From: Halobacillus litoralis
Lineage (GTDB): Bacteria > Bacillota > Bacilli > Bacillales > Halobacillaceae
NCBI RefSeq assembly: GCF_020524085.2
Contig: NZ_CP129016.1
Location: 3,342,001 to 3,406,000, forward strand
Length of the DNA stretch: 64,000 nucleotides
Reading direction: 5' to 3'
Under the pieces are notes generated by a model. It did not search any database and was not told where the DNA came from. It saw nothing but the letters and a program-made list of their open reading frames with translations. Both the position numbers and the translations under genes were made by a program. How positions within the stretch are numbered: position 1 is the first letter of the stretch; every line of letters starts with the position of its first letter. Below, piece by piece: positions 41,014-50,653 of the stretch.

Positions 41014-41385
41014 TCATCTATGTTGATCAATGAGGATAGGATTACCATCTGGATCTTCTATGGTAAAACTATCCGGCCCTTCACCTGATTCATCTGCTTC
41101 TGACAGAATGTTTACTCCTTTTTCTTTCAGCTGCTTTTGAAGTTCGCGCACATCGGTAAACGAATCGATATTTTCTGCCTCTTGATTCCAACCCGGATTG
41201 AACGTCAACATGTTTTTCTCGAACATTCCTTGAAATAACCCGATGACACAGCTCCCATTCTTCATGATGAGCCACTTTTGCTCAGCATCTCCGCCAAAAG
41301 CCTGAAATCCTAAATTTTCATAAAATGTTTTCGATTTGATTATATCTTTCACCGTCAAACTTACGGAAAACGCACCAAGTTCCAT
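41014..41385 (-). CDS. VOC/glyoxalase-family protein
   Basis: 123-residue protein of the vicinal-oxygen-chelate superfamily with one beta-alpha-beta-beta-beta pair: FSVSLTVKDIIKSKTFYENLGF at the front and FTIEDPDGNPILIDQH at the end, the metal-binding or dimer strand. Relatives include glyoxalases, fosfomycin enzymes and bleomycin binders; the substrate is not predictable. The ATG at 41385 has GGAGG. It lies upstream of the T-box leader in the same direction. Confidence 0.83.
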   Translation of the reverse strand: MELGAFSVSLTVKDIIKSKTFYENLGFQAFGGDAEQKWLIMKNGSCVIGLFQGMFEKNMLTFNPGWNQEAENIDSFTDVRELQKQLKEKGVNILSEADESGEGPDSFTIEDPDGNPILIDQHR

Positions 41386-41439
41386 AGAAAATCCTCCTCT
41401 AATCATTTGCTCTATGGAACATGTTCGCTTTCACAAAGG

Positions 41440-41472
41440 AAAAACCCTGCTGAAGCAGCAGGGACTTTTACT
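41440..41472 (-). terminator. Rho-independent terminator of the DUF2254 gene
   Basis: CCCTGCTG-N3-CAGCAGGG; on the minus strand followed by TTTTTCC. Confidence 0.85.
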
Positions 41473-41474
41473 TT

Positions 41475-42872
41475 TTAAGGAGAAGCCGATTCTTCTGTTG
41501 CACTCTTTGAACTTACCCGCTTCAACATATATTCAAGTAGAAAAAGATAATCCTTCTCATGACCGGTACGTTTAGCGAGCTCGGATAACTGCTCTAACAT
41601 ATACAGGCAGTCATTTTCATACAGACTATCATTGTCAAAACCTAAAATCGTCTGACGGGCAAATTCCCATAAATCATTGTGGTACTTGCCATTCACCGTT
41701 TTACTCAGCAGAGCTACCATCGTTAATAGTTCTGTCATGACGGCGGAATTCTGGTTCGCATATTCACGAATGGAGGCAAACCCTTTGTGAAGGTAGTAAC
41801 GAAAGTCTTTTCGATTCAGAATAATGCGCAGTTCCTCTTCCCCGTCGAACAGATAGGGAGAAAAATTTGTAGACTGACCGATACTCTTCAATAAATCCGC
41901 AATCTGGTGCATCGTATTCGTCACCGTAAGCGGGTCATTATGACCTAAAGCTTTAATCGCTACCTCCGCGAGCTTGGTGAGACCATACTCCAGGTCTTGA
42001 ATCTCCGTCTGCTTCACTCCGATTTCTATAGATTTGTAGTAAATGTCGGGATGGATGGTGTTTCCGTATTCCCAATAGGTAAGCAGCGGTGTTCCTTCCA
42101 GGACAAACTCCCCGATTCTAACATCGAAGCGTAGAAGGATGTCGTCACTCTCCGCCTGCTTGATCAATCGCGAAAAGTCCGCGACTTGAAGATACCCGGA
42201 TTGGCGGGTCTTAATTACCTTCCCGTCTAATTCAGAGGGGAGCGATTCTATCTCCACCTCTTTCTCCAGGTGGTAAGGCTTTAATTCTTTTTCCAAAGAT
42301 GCCTGCACCTGTTTCGACTTGGCATTCATATTGAAACTGATGTTATGAACCTGCATCCAGGTGGTGGTATGGTTGATGAAATAAATGAACGTCACCGCAG
42401 CTGTAATCGCTGTGAGGATGGACAAAACCGGCGTCGCAACAATATACTCCTCTTCTTCATGCGTCACGTACAGGAAGTTCAACAACACATAAATAAAACT
42501 TCCGTTAAAAATCCCGAGGACGTGCTGGGTGGCTCGGTCACTGACAAAGTTTACGAGCATCTTTGACGAAAACTGGCCGCTGAACGTCGTCAGTGCAACA
42601 AGCAGGGAGTTAATCGTAAAGGCACTCAAGGTCAAGACCCCTCCGACCAGTGCACTCAGAAGCACCTGCAGCGTCTGCCCGCTGAAACCGATCGCCGCAG
42701 GTAGATATAAACCGACATCCACCACATAATCAAGGTAAAAGGTGAAGGCGGACAACACGACCGCTCCTACGATATACCAAAAAGGCATAAACCATATCGT
42801 TGACTTCAATTCACTTTTCCGCTGGCGTCTCGACATTTTAAAATATTTCTTTATATAGTAGAAGAGCCCCAT
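41475..42872 (-). CDS. DUF2254 membrane protein
   Basis: About 465 residues. The N-terminal third has four hydrophobic helices with the DUF2254 pattern: WFMPFWYIVGAVVLSAFTFY, FSGQTLQVLLSALVGGVLTL, SAFTINSLLVALTTFSGQFS and a fourth around VLSILTAITAAVTFIYFI. A cytoplasmic domain follows (SGYLQVADFSRLIKQAESDD; FVLEGTPLL), then a helical C-terminus. Function unknown; ion-channel or stress roles have been proposed only by analogy. The ATG at 42872 has GGGG just upstream. A terminator follows. Confidence 0.85.
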   Translation of the reverse strand: MGLFYYIKKYFKMSRRQRKSELKSTIWFMPFWYIVGAVVLSAFTFYLDYVVDVGLYLPAAIGFSGQTLQVLLSALVGGVLTLSAFTINSLLVALTTFSGQFSSKMLVNFVSDRATQHVLGIFNGSFIYVLLNFLYVTHEEEEYIVATPVLSILTAITAAVTFIYFINHTTTWMQVHNISFNMNAKSKQVQASLEKELKPYHLEKEVEIESLPSELDGKVIKTRQSGYLQVADFSRLIKQAESDDILLRFDVRIGEFVLEGTPLLTYWEYGNTIHPDIYYKSIEIGVKQTEIQDLEYGLTKLAEVAIKALGHNDPLTVTNTMHQIADLLKSIGQSTNFSPYLFDGEEELRIILNRKDFRYYLHKGFASIREYANQNSAVMTELLTMVALLSKTVNGKYHNDLWEFARQTILGFDNDSLYENDCLYMLEQLSELAKRTGHEKDYLFLLEYMLKRVSSKSATEESASP

Positions 42873-43191
42873 ATGAATCCCCATTCTATTCTTAAGACTT
42901 ATGAATCCTTCTAATTCCTACCCTGTAAAGAAGGAAGTGAACCTGTTTTTTTGTGTTTCCATCAAAAATAGGGATAAATATCGAAAAAACCTTGGGCTCA
43001 TCAACCTAGAACTATGAATGCCCGTGATATATGAAGGGAACCCTCAATTTCTCCAGAGTAATCTACCATTGAATATAGACCTCTCCTATTGTCCGTTGCT
43101 TACGAACATAGAAAAAAACTTTTTCAATGGAAGCATGGATGTTCGTTTCTGTAAGGGTATTCATCATGATTTCTGACCCTCCAAATCATGA
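42873..43191. other. Intergenic stretch without a recognised gene
   Basis: About 320 bp with no supported ORF. The only structure seen is a 10-bp inverted repeat ATCATGATTT/AAATCATGAT at 43163-43192, without a T run, ending at the stop of the ArsR-SRPBCC gene. Confidence 0.5.
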
Positions 43192-43977
43192 TCAACGTTG
43201 TTCAACATAATTTTTGAGTAGGGTACCAAGCAAATGGTTCCACCCTTCTTTATGGGACTGCTCCCAATCCTCTTCAATCAAACCAGATGCCGTATGAGTC
43301 AACTGGAGAGTCGTCGAGCCGTGTTCCTCTTTAAGACGATACGTATAGGCACTGTTCACTGCTCCTTGCATACCCAAATGACCGATCAGGCGAATTTCTT
43401 CTGGTGCATTCACATAATAGACATTTCCCCATACGGCTCCTTCATCATTTCCCCACTTCTCTAAAAACTGCCCTCCAAGTACAGGATCTAAGGAAAGCTT
43501 AGATGGTTTCCCTTCAGGAGCTATCCGAAACTCCCACCAATCCTCAACATTTTCAGTCAATGCCTGGAACACTTGTTCACGCGAACCCTCAATCACAACT
43601 TCCTGCTCAATTTTAAATACGGTTGCTTGTTCATTAGCCTTCATTCCTTTTTCTCCTCCATTCTGTTCAACTGCCGATTTTACATTCAATAAGGAATGGG
43701 CAGTCGAACCCATATATTGTCCTACCCAACGTCTGTGCACTTCCTGTAAAGGAACAGCGTTTAAAAAGTTCAGCCTATATTTTCCTTGCCTTCGTACTAA
43801 AACCAAATGGGCTTCCTGTAATGTAGACAGATGTTTCATAATCGCATAACGGGAAACATCAGGAAAGTACTCATCCAAATCCCCAGTGGTTTTGGGGGCA
43901 TGCTTTAGAAGATCCAGGATCTCCCTTCGAATAGGGTGGCCTAAGGCTTTGAATAAAATTGATAGCTTATCTTCCAT
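43192..43977 (-). CDS. ArsR-type regulator fused to an SRPBCC (AHSA1-like) domain
   Basis: 261 residues in two domains. Residues 1-90 form an ArsR winged helix (LFKALGHPIRREILDLLKHAP; YAIMKHLSTLQEAHLVLVRRQGKYRLN). Residues 115-261 are an SRPBCC/AHSA1 ligand-binding domain (VVIEGSREQVFQALTENVEDWW; GNVYYVNAPEEIRLIG; THTASGLIEEDWEQSHKEGWNHLL). The fusion suggests a repressor whose ligand is a hydrophobic molecule held in the SRPBCC cavity. In other bacteria the same pair is often two adjacent genes. A near-perfect 22-bp palindrome lies 40 bp upstream, probably its own operator. Confidence 0.85.
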   Translation of the reverse strand: MEDKLSILFKALGHPIRREILDLLKHAPKTTGDLDEYFPDVSRYAIMKHLSTLQEAHLVLVRRQGKYRLNFLNAVPLQEVHRRWVGQYMGSTAHSLLNVKSAVEQNGGEKGMKANEQATVFKIEQEVVIEGSREQVFQALTENVEDWWEFRIAPEGKPSKLSLDPVLGGQFLEKWGNDEGAVWGNVYYVNAPEEIRLIGHLGMQGAVNSAYTYRLKEEHGSTTLQLTHTASGLIEEDWEQSHKEGWNHLLGTLLKNYVEQR

Positions 43978-44016
43978 AATAAAACCTTTCTATAGAGAAA
44001 TTGTCGGGAAATCTAT

Positions 44017-44038
44017 CATGTGACCATATGGTAACATG
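44017..44038. promoter_or_regulatory. Candidate operator of the ArsR-SRPBCC regulator
   Basis: CATGTGACCATATGGTAACATG, a 22-bp palindrome with a single mismatched pair, 40 bp upstream of the regulator start. Confidence 0.6.
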
Positions 44039-44386
44039 AATAATATATAATAACCAGCGGATTTTCCAAGATCAATGACACCTTAGAGTAAGTGAGTGTC
44101 TCAGGATACGTTCGAACGCCTCCACATGTATAAATGGTGCCCCTGACCCATCTATTCTATTCATACTGGCGTAAAGCACAGGCGGTGGTCATGGTTTTGG
44201 TTATAAATAAAAGAGGAACTTCCTCTTTTGGAAGTTCCTCTTCTTCTCGTATGACAGCCCCCGACAAATTCGTAGTCAGAAAAAAAACGGTCGGGCTTGG
44301 TCCTATTCGTTATTCTTTACATTAGTAATCACCATAGGGATCAGAAGAGTCCTCCGTCTCTATGTTTTCATTATTGGAAAACAAAC
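44039..44386. other. Intergenic stretch with a strong hairpin
   Basis: No supported gene. A perfect 12-bp stem AGAGGAACTTCC/GGAAGTTCCTCT (44211-44240, 6-nt loop) has short A- and T-rich flanks and could terminate transcription in either direction. A plus-strand frame across it looks spurious. Confidence 0.45.
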
Positions 44387-44860
44387 TTAGTCAGATAGTG
44401 TGAATATGTATTCTTCCACTTCTTCCCTACGAGCGTTAGCGAAACCTTTATCCTCCCCCGTCATTTGAAATCCGTTTTTTTCCAAAACGTTGCGGGAAGC
44501 AATGTTATCTTTGGCTGTTCTTCCTATAAGCGGTCGAATCGAAACCGTCTGGAGAAATTCGCTTAGGGCGCGGCTCGCGATCCCTTTTCCCCAATACTTC
44601 TTATCAATCCAGTAAGTCACTTCCCACTCACCGAACTGTGTAAAGCAGATGACGCTTCCCACTACGTCATGATTTATTGTGATCGTCCTTTTAATAATCC
44701 TGTCTTCACGAAGGATTTTGCTCCAATGTTTTATGTAACTCTCCCGATCATATGGATCTTTTGCGGTGAAAGCCGCCATGTGGTTGGCCTCTCGATCCTT
44801 TTGAAATTCAAAGAAAAAATCCAGATCATTCCAATGCATTTCTCTTAAACTGATGTCCAT
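44387..44860 (-). CDS. GNAT-family N-acetyltransferase
   Basis: 157-residue acetyltransferase of the RimJ/RimL type: FFEFQKDREANHMAAFTAKD in the substrate region, VTYWIDKKYWGKGIASRALSEFL as the acetyl-CoA motif (W-G-K-G-I-A), and ASRNVLEKNGFQMTGED as the conserved C-terminal motif. Substrate unknown. Monocistronic; the 44861-45125 gap downstream of the next gene holds only a weak hairpin. Confidence 0.83.
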   Translation of the reverse strand: MDISLREMHWNDLDFFFEFQKDREANHMAAFTAKDPYDRESYIKHWSKILREDRIIKRTITINHDVVGSVICFTQFGEWEVTYWIDKKYWGKGIASRALSEFLQTVSIRPLIGRTAKDNIASRNVLEKNGFQMTGEDKGFANARREEVEEYIFTLSD

Positions 44861-45125
44861 GGTTTCATCTCCCTTCGTTAGTAAGACAAAAGAGGCATAA
44901 ACCTATGAAGTCCTCAAGAACTATACTACTATGTCTTTCAAAATGCCTCCACCTCTGCCTTAACCTGGTTCAACCTTTACATGAATAAAAGAAGCGATTC
45001 TCCTGATAAAAGGATCGCTCCTCCTATTTTGGAAGACTTGGAACCCAAACAACGGGAACCAACCTTGTTAAAAGCATGTTTCCTTCTTGCTACGAGATCA
45101 CCCACCTTAACAACTATAATAACCT

Positions 45126-46670
45126 TTATTTCGTATTTTCCAGTCCATTCTTTTTCATAAAATCCTTAAAAATATCAACAAGCAGAGGCCCCTCATTAAT
45201 GATCTCACCTTTTCCAAACCCTGAAAAACCATCTCCACCGTAAGCTAAATAATGACTGACCGCTACCGTGTACTCCTTTTCCGGTTTCAAAAGCTTGCCC
45301 TGATCATTTTTGAGATTAGATAAATGAATACCTTCTTTTGTTTCTCTCCAATCATATTCCAGACCGGCTGCCTGCAGGAGGTTGGTCCTCTTATCCGTCC
45401 ATTGTTCCGCTAACACTTCTTTGATTTCTTCACCTGTCATGGAAAGAGATACCCCGTAATGTTTAAAAGGCAGGACGGTATGAAGGTCGATGGCACGAAT
45501 CGGTCCCTCCTTAATACTTTTACGAATTCCTCCGTGATGGACAAATGCCACATCTGCGTTCATCTTTTCTTTTAAAGACCGGGCAATGATTTGAGCAAGA
45601 GGAGATTCCCCGTTCTTATCTTTCTTTCGAGAGATCCCTTCTTCCGTTTCTGTAAGGACTTCATTGTACCCCTCATGCAGCATCCCTTCATATTTTTTCA
45701 ACAAGTATTGGGTTTGCGGATCGGGCTCCCTTTCTTCATGATAGGTATGCACGATCTCTGCTTCTTTTTGAATGATGTCTTTCGTCGCCGGGTCGATGGT
45801 GAGATCGACTTTGGAGAATGCTTTTCCGTAGGAGTAGGACTGAACGATTAACTTCCCGTCCACGACTTTGTTCGCGTAAGTATGGTTATGACCAGCGAAC
45901 ATCACGTCCACTTCATCATCGATTTCCGAAGCCATGTCTACAAATTCACGATTGGCCTGCGTTCCTTCTTTATTTGATTTCGCCGATACATGGCCAAGGA
46001 CGACGATCGACTCGACGCCTTTATCTTTCAGTTGTGCGACTGAGTTGTTGATCGCATCGACTTCATCTATGATCTTCACGCCCTGTAAGTTTTCAGGTAA
46101 AACGAAGTCGTTCGTATCTGTAGTTACCACACCAATAAAACCTATGTTGACACCATGGACTTTTTTAATAATAAAAGGAGGCAGCAGAGATTTGCCTGTG
46201 TTCTCATCGATGACATTAGCGGTTGTATAGGGAGTGGTGGCCCCGGAAAAGTATCCAGTTGCTTCATGGTGGCCCCCATTCAAAAGCCGCTTCATCTCCT
46301 GAACGCCTTCATCAAACTCGTGGTTACCGAGCGTACCGATGTCGAAATCCAAATGATTCATGAATTCTACTGTCGGCTCATCTTGAAAAATAGAGGAAAC
46401 GGGAGGGCTCGCTCCGACCATATCCCCGGCATGGACGAGGAAGGTGTTCGGGTTCTGTTGTTCATAAGACTGCAAATAAGCCGCTAAGTATTCAGCACCC
46501 CCGACTTTCTTTCCTTTGTACGTTCCTTCGTAATCCAATTGACCGTGCAGATCATTGACGCCAAGAAGCTGCACTTCGATGTCTTCTTTAGAATAAAGCT
46601 TCTCAGACCCCAACATAAAAACAAACGCAATCAAGAGCATGAATGACAAGACCTGCTTTTTATTGAACAT
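45126..46670 (-). CDS. Secreted 5'-nucleotidase/2',3'-cyclic phosphodiesterase family protein
   Basis: Exported metallophosphoesterase of 514 residues, expected to remove phosphate from extracellular nucleotides. A signal peptide (residues about 1-27) precedes the dinuclear metal domain with LLGVNDLHGQLD, HAGDMVGASPP, TLGNHEFDEG, LGHVSAKSN and AGHNHTYANK, all family metal motifs. The C-terminal 5'-nucleotidase domain (ADVAFVHHGGIRKSI; HYLAYGGDGFSGF) binds the base. No sortase signal or lipobox, so release to the medium is likely. No Pho box could be confirmed. Confidence 0.9.
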   Translation of the reverse strand: MFNKKQVLSFMLLIAFVFMLGSEKLYSKEDIEVQLLGVNDLHGQLDYEGTYKGKKVGGAEYLAAYLQSYEQQNPNTFLVHAGDMVGASPPVSSIFQDEPTVEFMNHLDFDIGTLGNHEFDEGVQEMKRLLNGGHHEATGYFSGATTPYTTANVIDENTGKSLLPPFIIKKVHGVNIGFIGVVTTDTNDFVLPENLQGVKIIDEVDAINNSVAQLKDKGVESIVVLGHVSAKSNKEGTQANREFVDMASEIDDEVDVMFAGHNHTYANKVVDGKLIVQSYSYGKAFSKVDLTIDPATKDIIQKEAEIVHTYHEEREPDPQTQYLLKKYEGMLHEGYNEVLTETEEGISRKKDKNGESPLAQIIARSLKEKMNADVAFVHHGGIRKSIKEGPIRAIDLHTVLPFKHYGVSLSMTGEEIKEVLAEQWTDKRTNLLQAAGLEYDWRETKEGIHLSNLKNDQGKLLKPEKEYTVAVSHYLAYGGDGFSGFGKGEIINEGPLLVDIFKDFMKKNGLENTK

Positions 46671-46788
46671 TCGGCTATCCCTCCCTATACGTTCACCATA
46701 GCAAGGGAAATTGAATGGACCTTTAAGCCTTCATAAATAATTGTTAAGCTCAGACCAATAAATGATAGCGAGTTCTTGTCCATCGAAC

Positions 46789-46832
46789 AAAAAAACACCG
46801 CTTCCTTATTTTAGAATAGAAGCGGTGTTTCT
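46789..46832 (-). terminator. Rho-independent terminator of the DUF2200 gene
   Basis: AACACCGCTTC/GAAGCGGTGTT with a 14-nt loop; on the minus strand followed by a T run. Confidence 0.82.
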
Positions 46833-46841
46833 CGTTTTCTA

Positions 46842-47195
46842 TTAGGGTTTCCTCAGAATCTTCTCCATCGCTTTCCCCTTGGCCAGCTCATCGATCAGCT
46901 TATCCAAATAGCGAACCTCCTGCATCAACGGCTCTTCGATTTCTTCCACCCGTACGCCGCAGATGACACCTTTGATCATCGTCCGTGAAGGGTTCATTTC
47001 CGGGGCTTCCGCAAAGAATGTTTCAAAGTCAGTCTTCTTTTCCAATAGCTCCTCTAACTGCCCCTGATCATAGCCTGTCAACCAGCGAATAATTTCATCG
47101 ACCTCTTCTTTAGTGCGTCCCTTTTTTTCCGCCTTGTTGACATAATGGGGATAGACACTTGCGAAACTCATGGTATAGATTTTATGTTTAGCCAC
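46842..47195 (-). CDS. DUF2200 family protein
   Basis: 117-residue soluble protein covering the whole DUF2200 family: [21 protein letters not shown] at the N-terminus, [21 protein letters not shown] in the middle and [22 protein letters not shown] at the end. Widespread in bacteria with no known biochemical role. A strong ribosome binding site (AAAAGGAGGTGAG) precedes the ATG, and it has its own terminator. Confidence 0.85.
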   Translation of the reverse strand: MAKHKIYTMSFASVYPHYVNKAEKKGRTKEEVDEIIRWLTGYDQGQLEELLEKKTDFETFFAEAPEMNPSRTMIKGVICGVRVEEIEEPLMQEVRYLDKLIDELAKGKAMEKILRKP

Positions 47196-47298
47196 GAGCT
47201 CACCTCCTTTTTGAGTTTTTCATCTCTATGATTAAGTATATCACTCCAAGTATCTTTGACTACGCATATAGCTACCTTGTTACAAGAAAAGATCACGC

Positions 47299-50200
47299 TC
47301 ACTTTACTGTAGTAAAAATATCTTTCATGATCGGATACGATTTCTTCAACCGTTCCTCATAAAACGGTAAATCCCAGTTGTCCCACTTGTATTGGGCAGG
47401 CTTGTCAAAACCGAACGACTCCACGATTTTCCCCTGCTCTGTTACAGCGGCTGTGATATCCAAACCATCTATAGAAATCGATGAATCCAATCCATCCTCG
47501 TAAAGATCACCGATAAACTCCTTTTGACTAGGATCCTTTGCATTTAAAAGCATCCACGGGAGGCGGATTTCCAGAATTCCTGTTTCCTCCGAGTAATAAT
47601 AATCGGCAAGAGAGTCATAGTCTTCCGATTCCGGATCTCCTATCCCATAGCGAAGGACGCCTGTCTCGTAAGAATCGAAAGGAAACTCTTCCCCGGTATC
47701 CGGGCGGACAAGTCCTTTGTTGAGTGCCAGTCGGATGGGATGGAAGTCTTCATCCGCATAAGGGTCCTCTGTCATCTTCAATTTTTCAACATAATCATAG
47801 TGAAACACATCGTAGTCGCGCGCTACTTCGATCTTCGCGTCTTCTTTCCCTGGAATGGTCACCCGGAAATCTGAAGCGAGTTTTTGATCCTCCAATTGAA
47901 TCCCTTTGTCAGGTCGCACGCTGATATGGAATTGAACTTCTTTCTCTTTCCAAAAACCTTCCGTGCCGACTTTCGCTTTGAGATAAAGGTACCGTTCATC
48001 ATGGTCCGCCTCCAAAGACTGTAAATCCCCTTCTCCATCTTCGTAGAGGGTTTCTCCTTCTTCCCAATCGTCCTTCCCATCGACTTTTACTTTCAGACGA
48101 TCGAAGCTTAAGAGTCCGAACTGCTGTTCATTGGTCTGCGCATTGGACCAGTAAGGTCTGCGGTCAGGATTGTCATAATCCATCGTATTCCACGTCCGTT
48201 TGAACCACTCATCCTGCCAGCTGAATACAAGGCCTCCGAGCAGCTCTTCATGTAAGATATCTTCATATAACCGTTTGACGATTCTCCCTTGTTCTTTCTC
48301 TGAAATAAAGCCCTGGTTCCAGCCAAACGGATTTTCGTGCGTCTTCCCTCTCGAAGCTGGAATGCCGAATTCCGCAATTAAAATCGGAAGTTCGTGCGAG
48401 GCGTGAAGATCCTTCAAATATCCGGCATAGTTGTTCTTTTCCCCTCGGTGATCCTCAAATTCCGTATAGGATTCCTCCATATTGAGAAAATCCGGGTAGT
48501 ACGGATAAACGTGATAGGAAGCGAACATCCCTACGGCTTCCGCCTTCCCTTTTGGAAAGATATGATTCGGGTCGATACTGGCAAGATCCTCCTGTTCCAA
48601 CGGCTCCGCCGGCTGATCCAGGTTGTCCGTCGTGACCCAGTTGGTGAAGCTCAACGGACGCATGCTTTGATACTCATCGATTTCATAACTGGTGAGGACA
48701 TCCATCTGCTCTGCCAGCCAGTATTCCATTGGACTTCCGCCTTCTGTCCTCGTGTAAGTGCCATCATAGTCACCAAGATCTGGGTAATCCTTTTCCATTT
48801 GATCGACCATATATGGATACCATTCGATCCCGATGATCCACCCAACCACATAAGGAGAGATGTCCTTTGTGTATAGGCCGGACGCATGCCCGGTTTGTGC
48901 CGGGATTTTTGCTTCGCCATGGATGACGTCCACGATCTTTTTCATTTCCTCCTGAAACGCTGCTGTGATGTCTTCATCAAAAGCATCTTCTGTTTCCTCT
49001 AAAGGTCCTTCATCGATCCAAACGCCATGAAATACATAAAGCGGCTGTTCCGCCTGTGCATTGTATTCCGCCAAGGCTTCATAAAAGCCGGGCGGGTGAA
49101 GCGTGTACACACGGATGGCGTTTGCGTTCATCGCACCGATCTCTTCAAACCAGCGGGCGTATTCTTCTTTCTCAATCGCCGCTTCTCCTGGAAAATACCC
49201 AGGCTTACCCATCCCGATATTGACGCCTTTGACTGTCAGTGACTGCCACTCGTTGTCCTGGAAAACTTCGATTTTCTGATCATGGACACGGGACGGATGC
49301 TTGGTATCTTCCTTCACCGCTTGAGGGACAGATACAGGAGCCGTCTGCTCTTCCTTTCCAACAGAGGAAAGAATAGTTGCCATCATAGGGTGGTACGTAC
49401 TCCAAAAGAAACTTTCTTCAGAGTCCGGTTGGAACTTCGCGACCCATTCCCTTACTTTCGCAAAACCTTGGTACTGATAGAAAGATGGGACATCGGCCAA
49501 ATCAGCGAAATCCCCTGAGAAATAATAACGTTGTGTCCCTTGTTCCTCATAATGAGTGACCGCCGGGAATGTGGAAGGAATTCCGTGAGCCTCAAGCTTT
49601 TCTTCCCCCTGTCCACTCGTTTGGATTTCGTACTCTGCCAACACATCCACTCCTTCTCCTGGATCAAGGATATCGAACCAGTAAAGATAAGGGGTACTTT
49701 GTTGGAGGTCGAAGTGTTCTTCCCCTTTTTCATTAAAGATGGCGAGGATCTCTGCCTCCAGCAAGTCTCCTTCTTCCACAGACAAGACCACAACCTCCCC
49801 TGAGAATTCGTGGATGAGGACCACTCCTTCTCCTTCATACGTCCAAGGCTCTCCCTTTTCTTCAAAACGTGAAACCACCCACTCCGGGACTTCTCCACCT
49901 TCGATCAAATCTTGAAAATAACGGCCGATCCAGCCCTGCCAATCCACCTTCAGAAAGTCGGTTACATCGTTCCGTACCGCATCACTTGTGGGAGAGACAA
50001 AGCTGTTAAACTCCATGACCAAATCCTTCCCGTTGGACTCGACCTGCTGCTTGATCTGCTGCCATTCATCCATCGCAAGGCCTCCATCAATCAACTCAGG
50101 AGGTCCTTCATCAGGTTCCGCCCCCCAGGGCAGATCTTGCTTATAAACTCCGTATGTATCAGCGACATAAATCAGGTCTGTATCCCCGAGATCTTCTGGC

Positions 50201-50466
50201 AGCGGTTTTTCTTCAATGGTCCGCTCCTCTTCATCGGGAACTAGACCGTAGTATTTCATAGAGTCATAGGTTTTCTTCTCATTGGTCTTGTATTTGTTAT
50301 AATTCAACAGCCATGTCAGGCTTTTATGTTCACGAGCGCTTTCATCCGGTACCGTTTTATCAAGAATCGTGACATCAAGTGATTTGGATGGTGAAAACAA
50401 CCAGATGACCGATGGTAAGGCTAAAATAAAAAGTACGCTAACAACAATCCATAGATTTTTTTTCAT
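47299..50466 (-). CDS. Very large exported glycoside-hydrolase-like protein
   Basis: 1055 residues, the largest gene here. Residues about 5-25 form a signal/anchor (LWIVVSVLFILALPSVIWLF). Residues about 40-390 are a novel-looking N-terminal region. Near residue 413 a (beta/alpha)8 barrel like GH2/GH5 begins: KGVNIGMGKPGYFPGE, AMNANAIRVYTLHPPGFYEAL; likely acid/base glutamate near 544 (GIEWYP) and nucleophile near 696 (ILIAEFGIPAS). A C-terminal beta-rich module follows. GGGGGTATTTT precedes the ATG at 50466. The polysaccharide target is unknown, and no glycosyltransferase or transporter is adjacent. It is followed by no clear terminator. Confidence 0.75.
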   Translation of the reverse strand: MKKNLWIVVSVLFILALPSVIWLFSPSKSLDVTILDKTVPDESAREHKSLTWLLNYNKYKTNEKKTYDSMKYYGLVPDEEERTIEEKPLPEDLGDTDLIYVADTYGVYKQDLPWGAEPDEGPPELIDGGLAMDEWQQIKQQVESNGKDLVMEFNSFVSPTSDAVRNDVTDFLKVDWQGWIGRYFQDLIEGGEVPEWVVSRFEEKGEPWTYEGEGVVLIHEFSGEVVVLSVEEGDLLEAEILAIFNEKGEEHFDLQQSTPYLYWFDILDPGEGVDVLAEYEIQTSGQGEEKLEAHGIPSTFPAVTHYEEQGTQRYYFSGDFADLADVPSFYQYQGFAKVREWVAKFQPDSEESFFWSTYHPMMATILSSVGKEEQTAPVSVPQAVKEDTKHPSRVHDQKIEVFQDNEWQSLTVKGVNIGMGKPGYFPGEAAIEKEEYARWFEEIGAMNANAIRVYTLHPPGFYEALAEYNAQAEQPLYVFHGVWIDEGPLEETEDAFDEDITAAFQEEMKKIVDVIHGEAKIPAQTGHASGLYTKDISPYVVGWIIGIEWYPYMVDQMEKDYPDLGDYDGTYTRTEGGSPMEYWLAEQMDVLTSYEIDEYQSMRPLSFTNWVTTDNLDQPAEPLEQEDLASIDPNHIFPKGKAEAVGMFASYHVYPYYPDFLNMEESYTEFEDHRGEKNNYAGYLKDLHASHELPILIAEFGIPASRGKTHENPFGWNQGFISEKEQGRIVKRLYEDILHEELLGGLVFSWQDEWFKRTWNTMDYDNPDRRPYWSNAQTNEQQFGLLSFDRLKVKVDGKDDWEEGETLYEDGEGDLQSLEADHDERYLYLKAKVGTEGFWKEKEVQFHISVRPDKGIQLEDQKLASDFRVTIPGKEDAKIEVARDYDVFHYDYVEKLKMTEDPYADEDFHPIRLALNKGLVRPDTGEEFPFDSYETGVLRYGIGDPESEDYDSLADYYYSEETGILEIRLPWMLLNAKDPSQKEFIGDLYEDGLDSSISIDGLDITAAVTEQGKIVESFGFDKPAQYKWDNWDLPFYEERLKKSYPIMKDIFTTVK

Positions 50467-50621
50467 AAAATACCCCCACTTACAGGAAATTGATGCCAAG
50501 TTTATGTTCATTATAATAGATATGTAGAAGGAAGAATATCTTTTACACCTTTTCGTCTGTTTGATTAGGGGATCCTGCCATAAATCTTCCTCGTTCCTTC
50601 TAGACGGCTATCTATTTTCAT

Positions 50622-50653
50622 AAAAAAAAAGCCAACATTAACTGTTGACTTTC
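50622..50653 (-). terminator. Rho-independent terminator of the RsbR-like gene
   Basis: Minus strand: AAGTCAACA, 5-nt loop, TGTTGGCTT with a long T run; it overlaps the stop codon. Confidence 0.8.

Noticed and set aside
44134..44325. Plus-strand 63-codon frame
   Set aside because: It reads through a strong hairpin, has a poor start and shows serine-rich low-complexity sequence coming from that hairpin.
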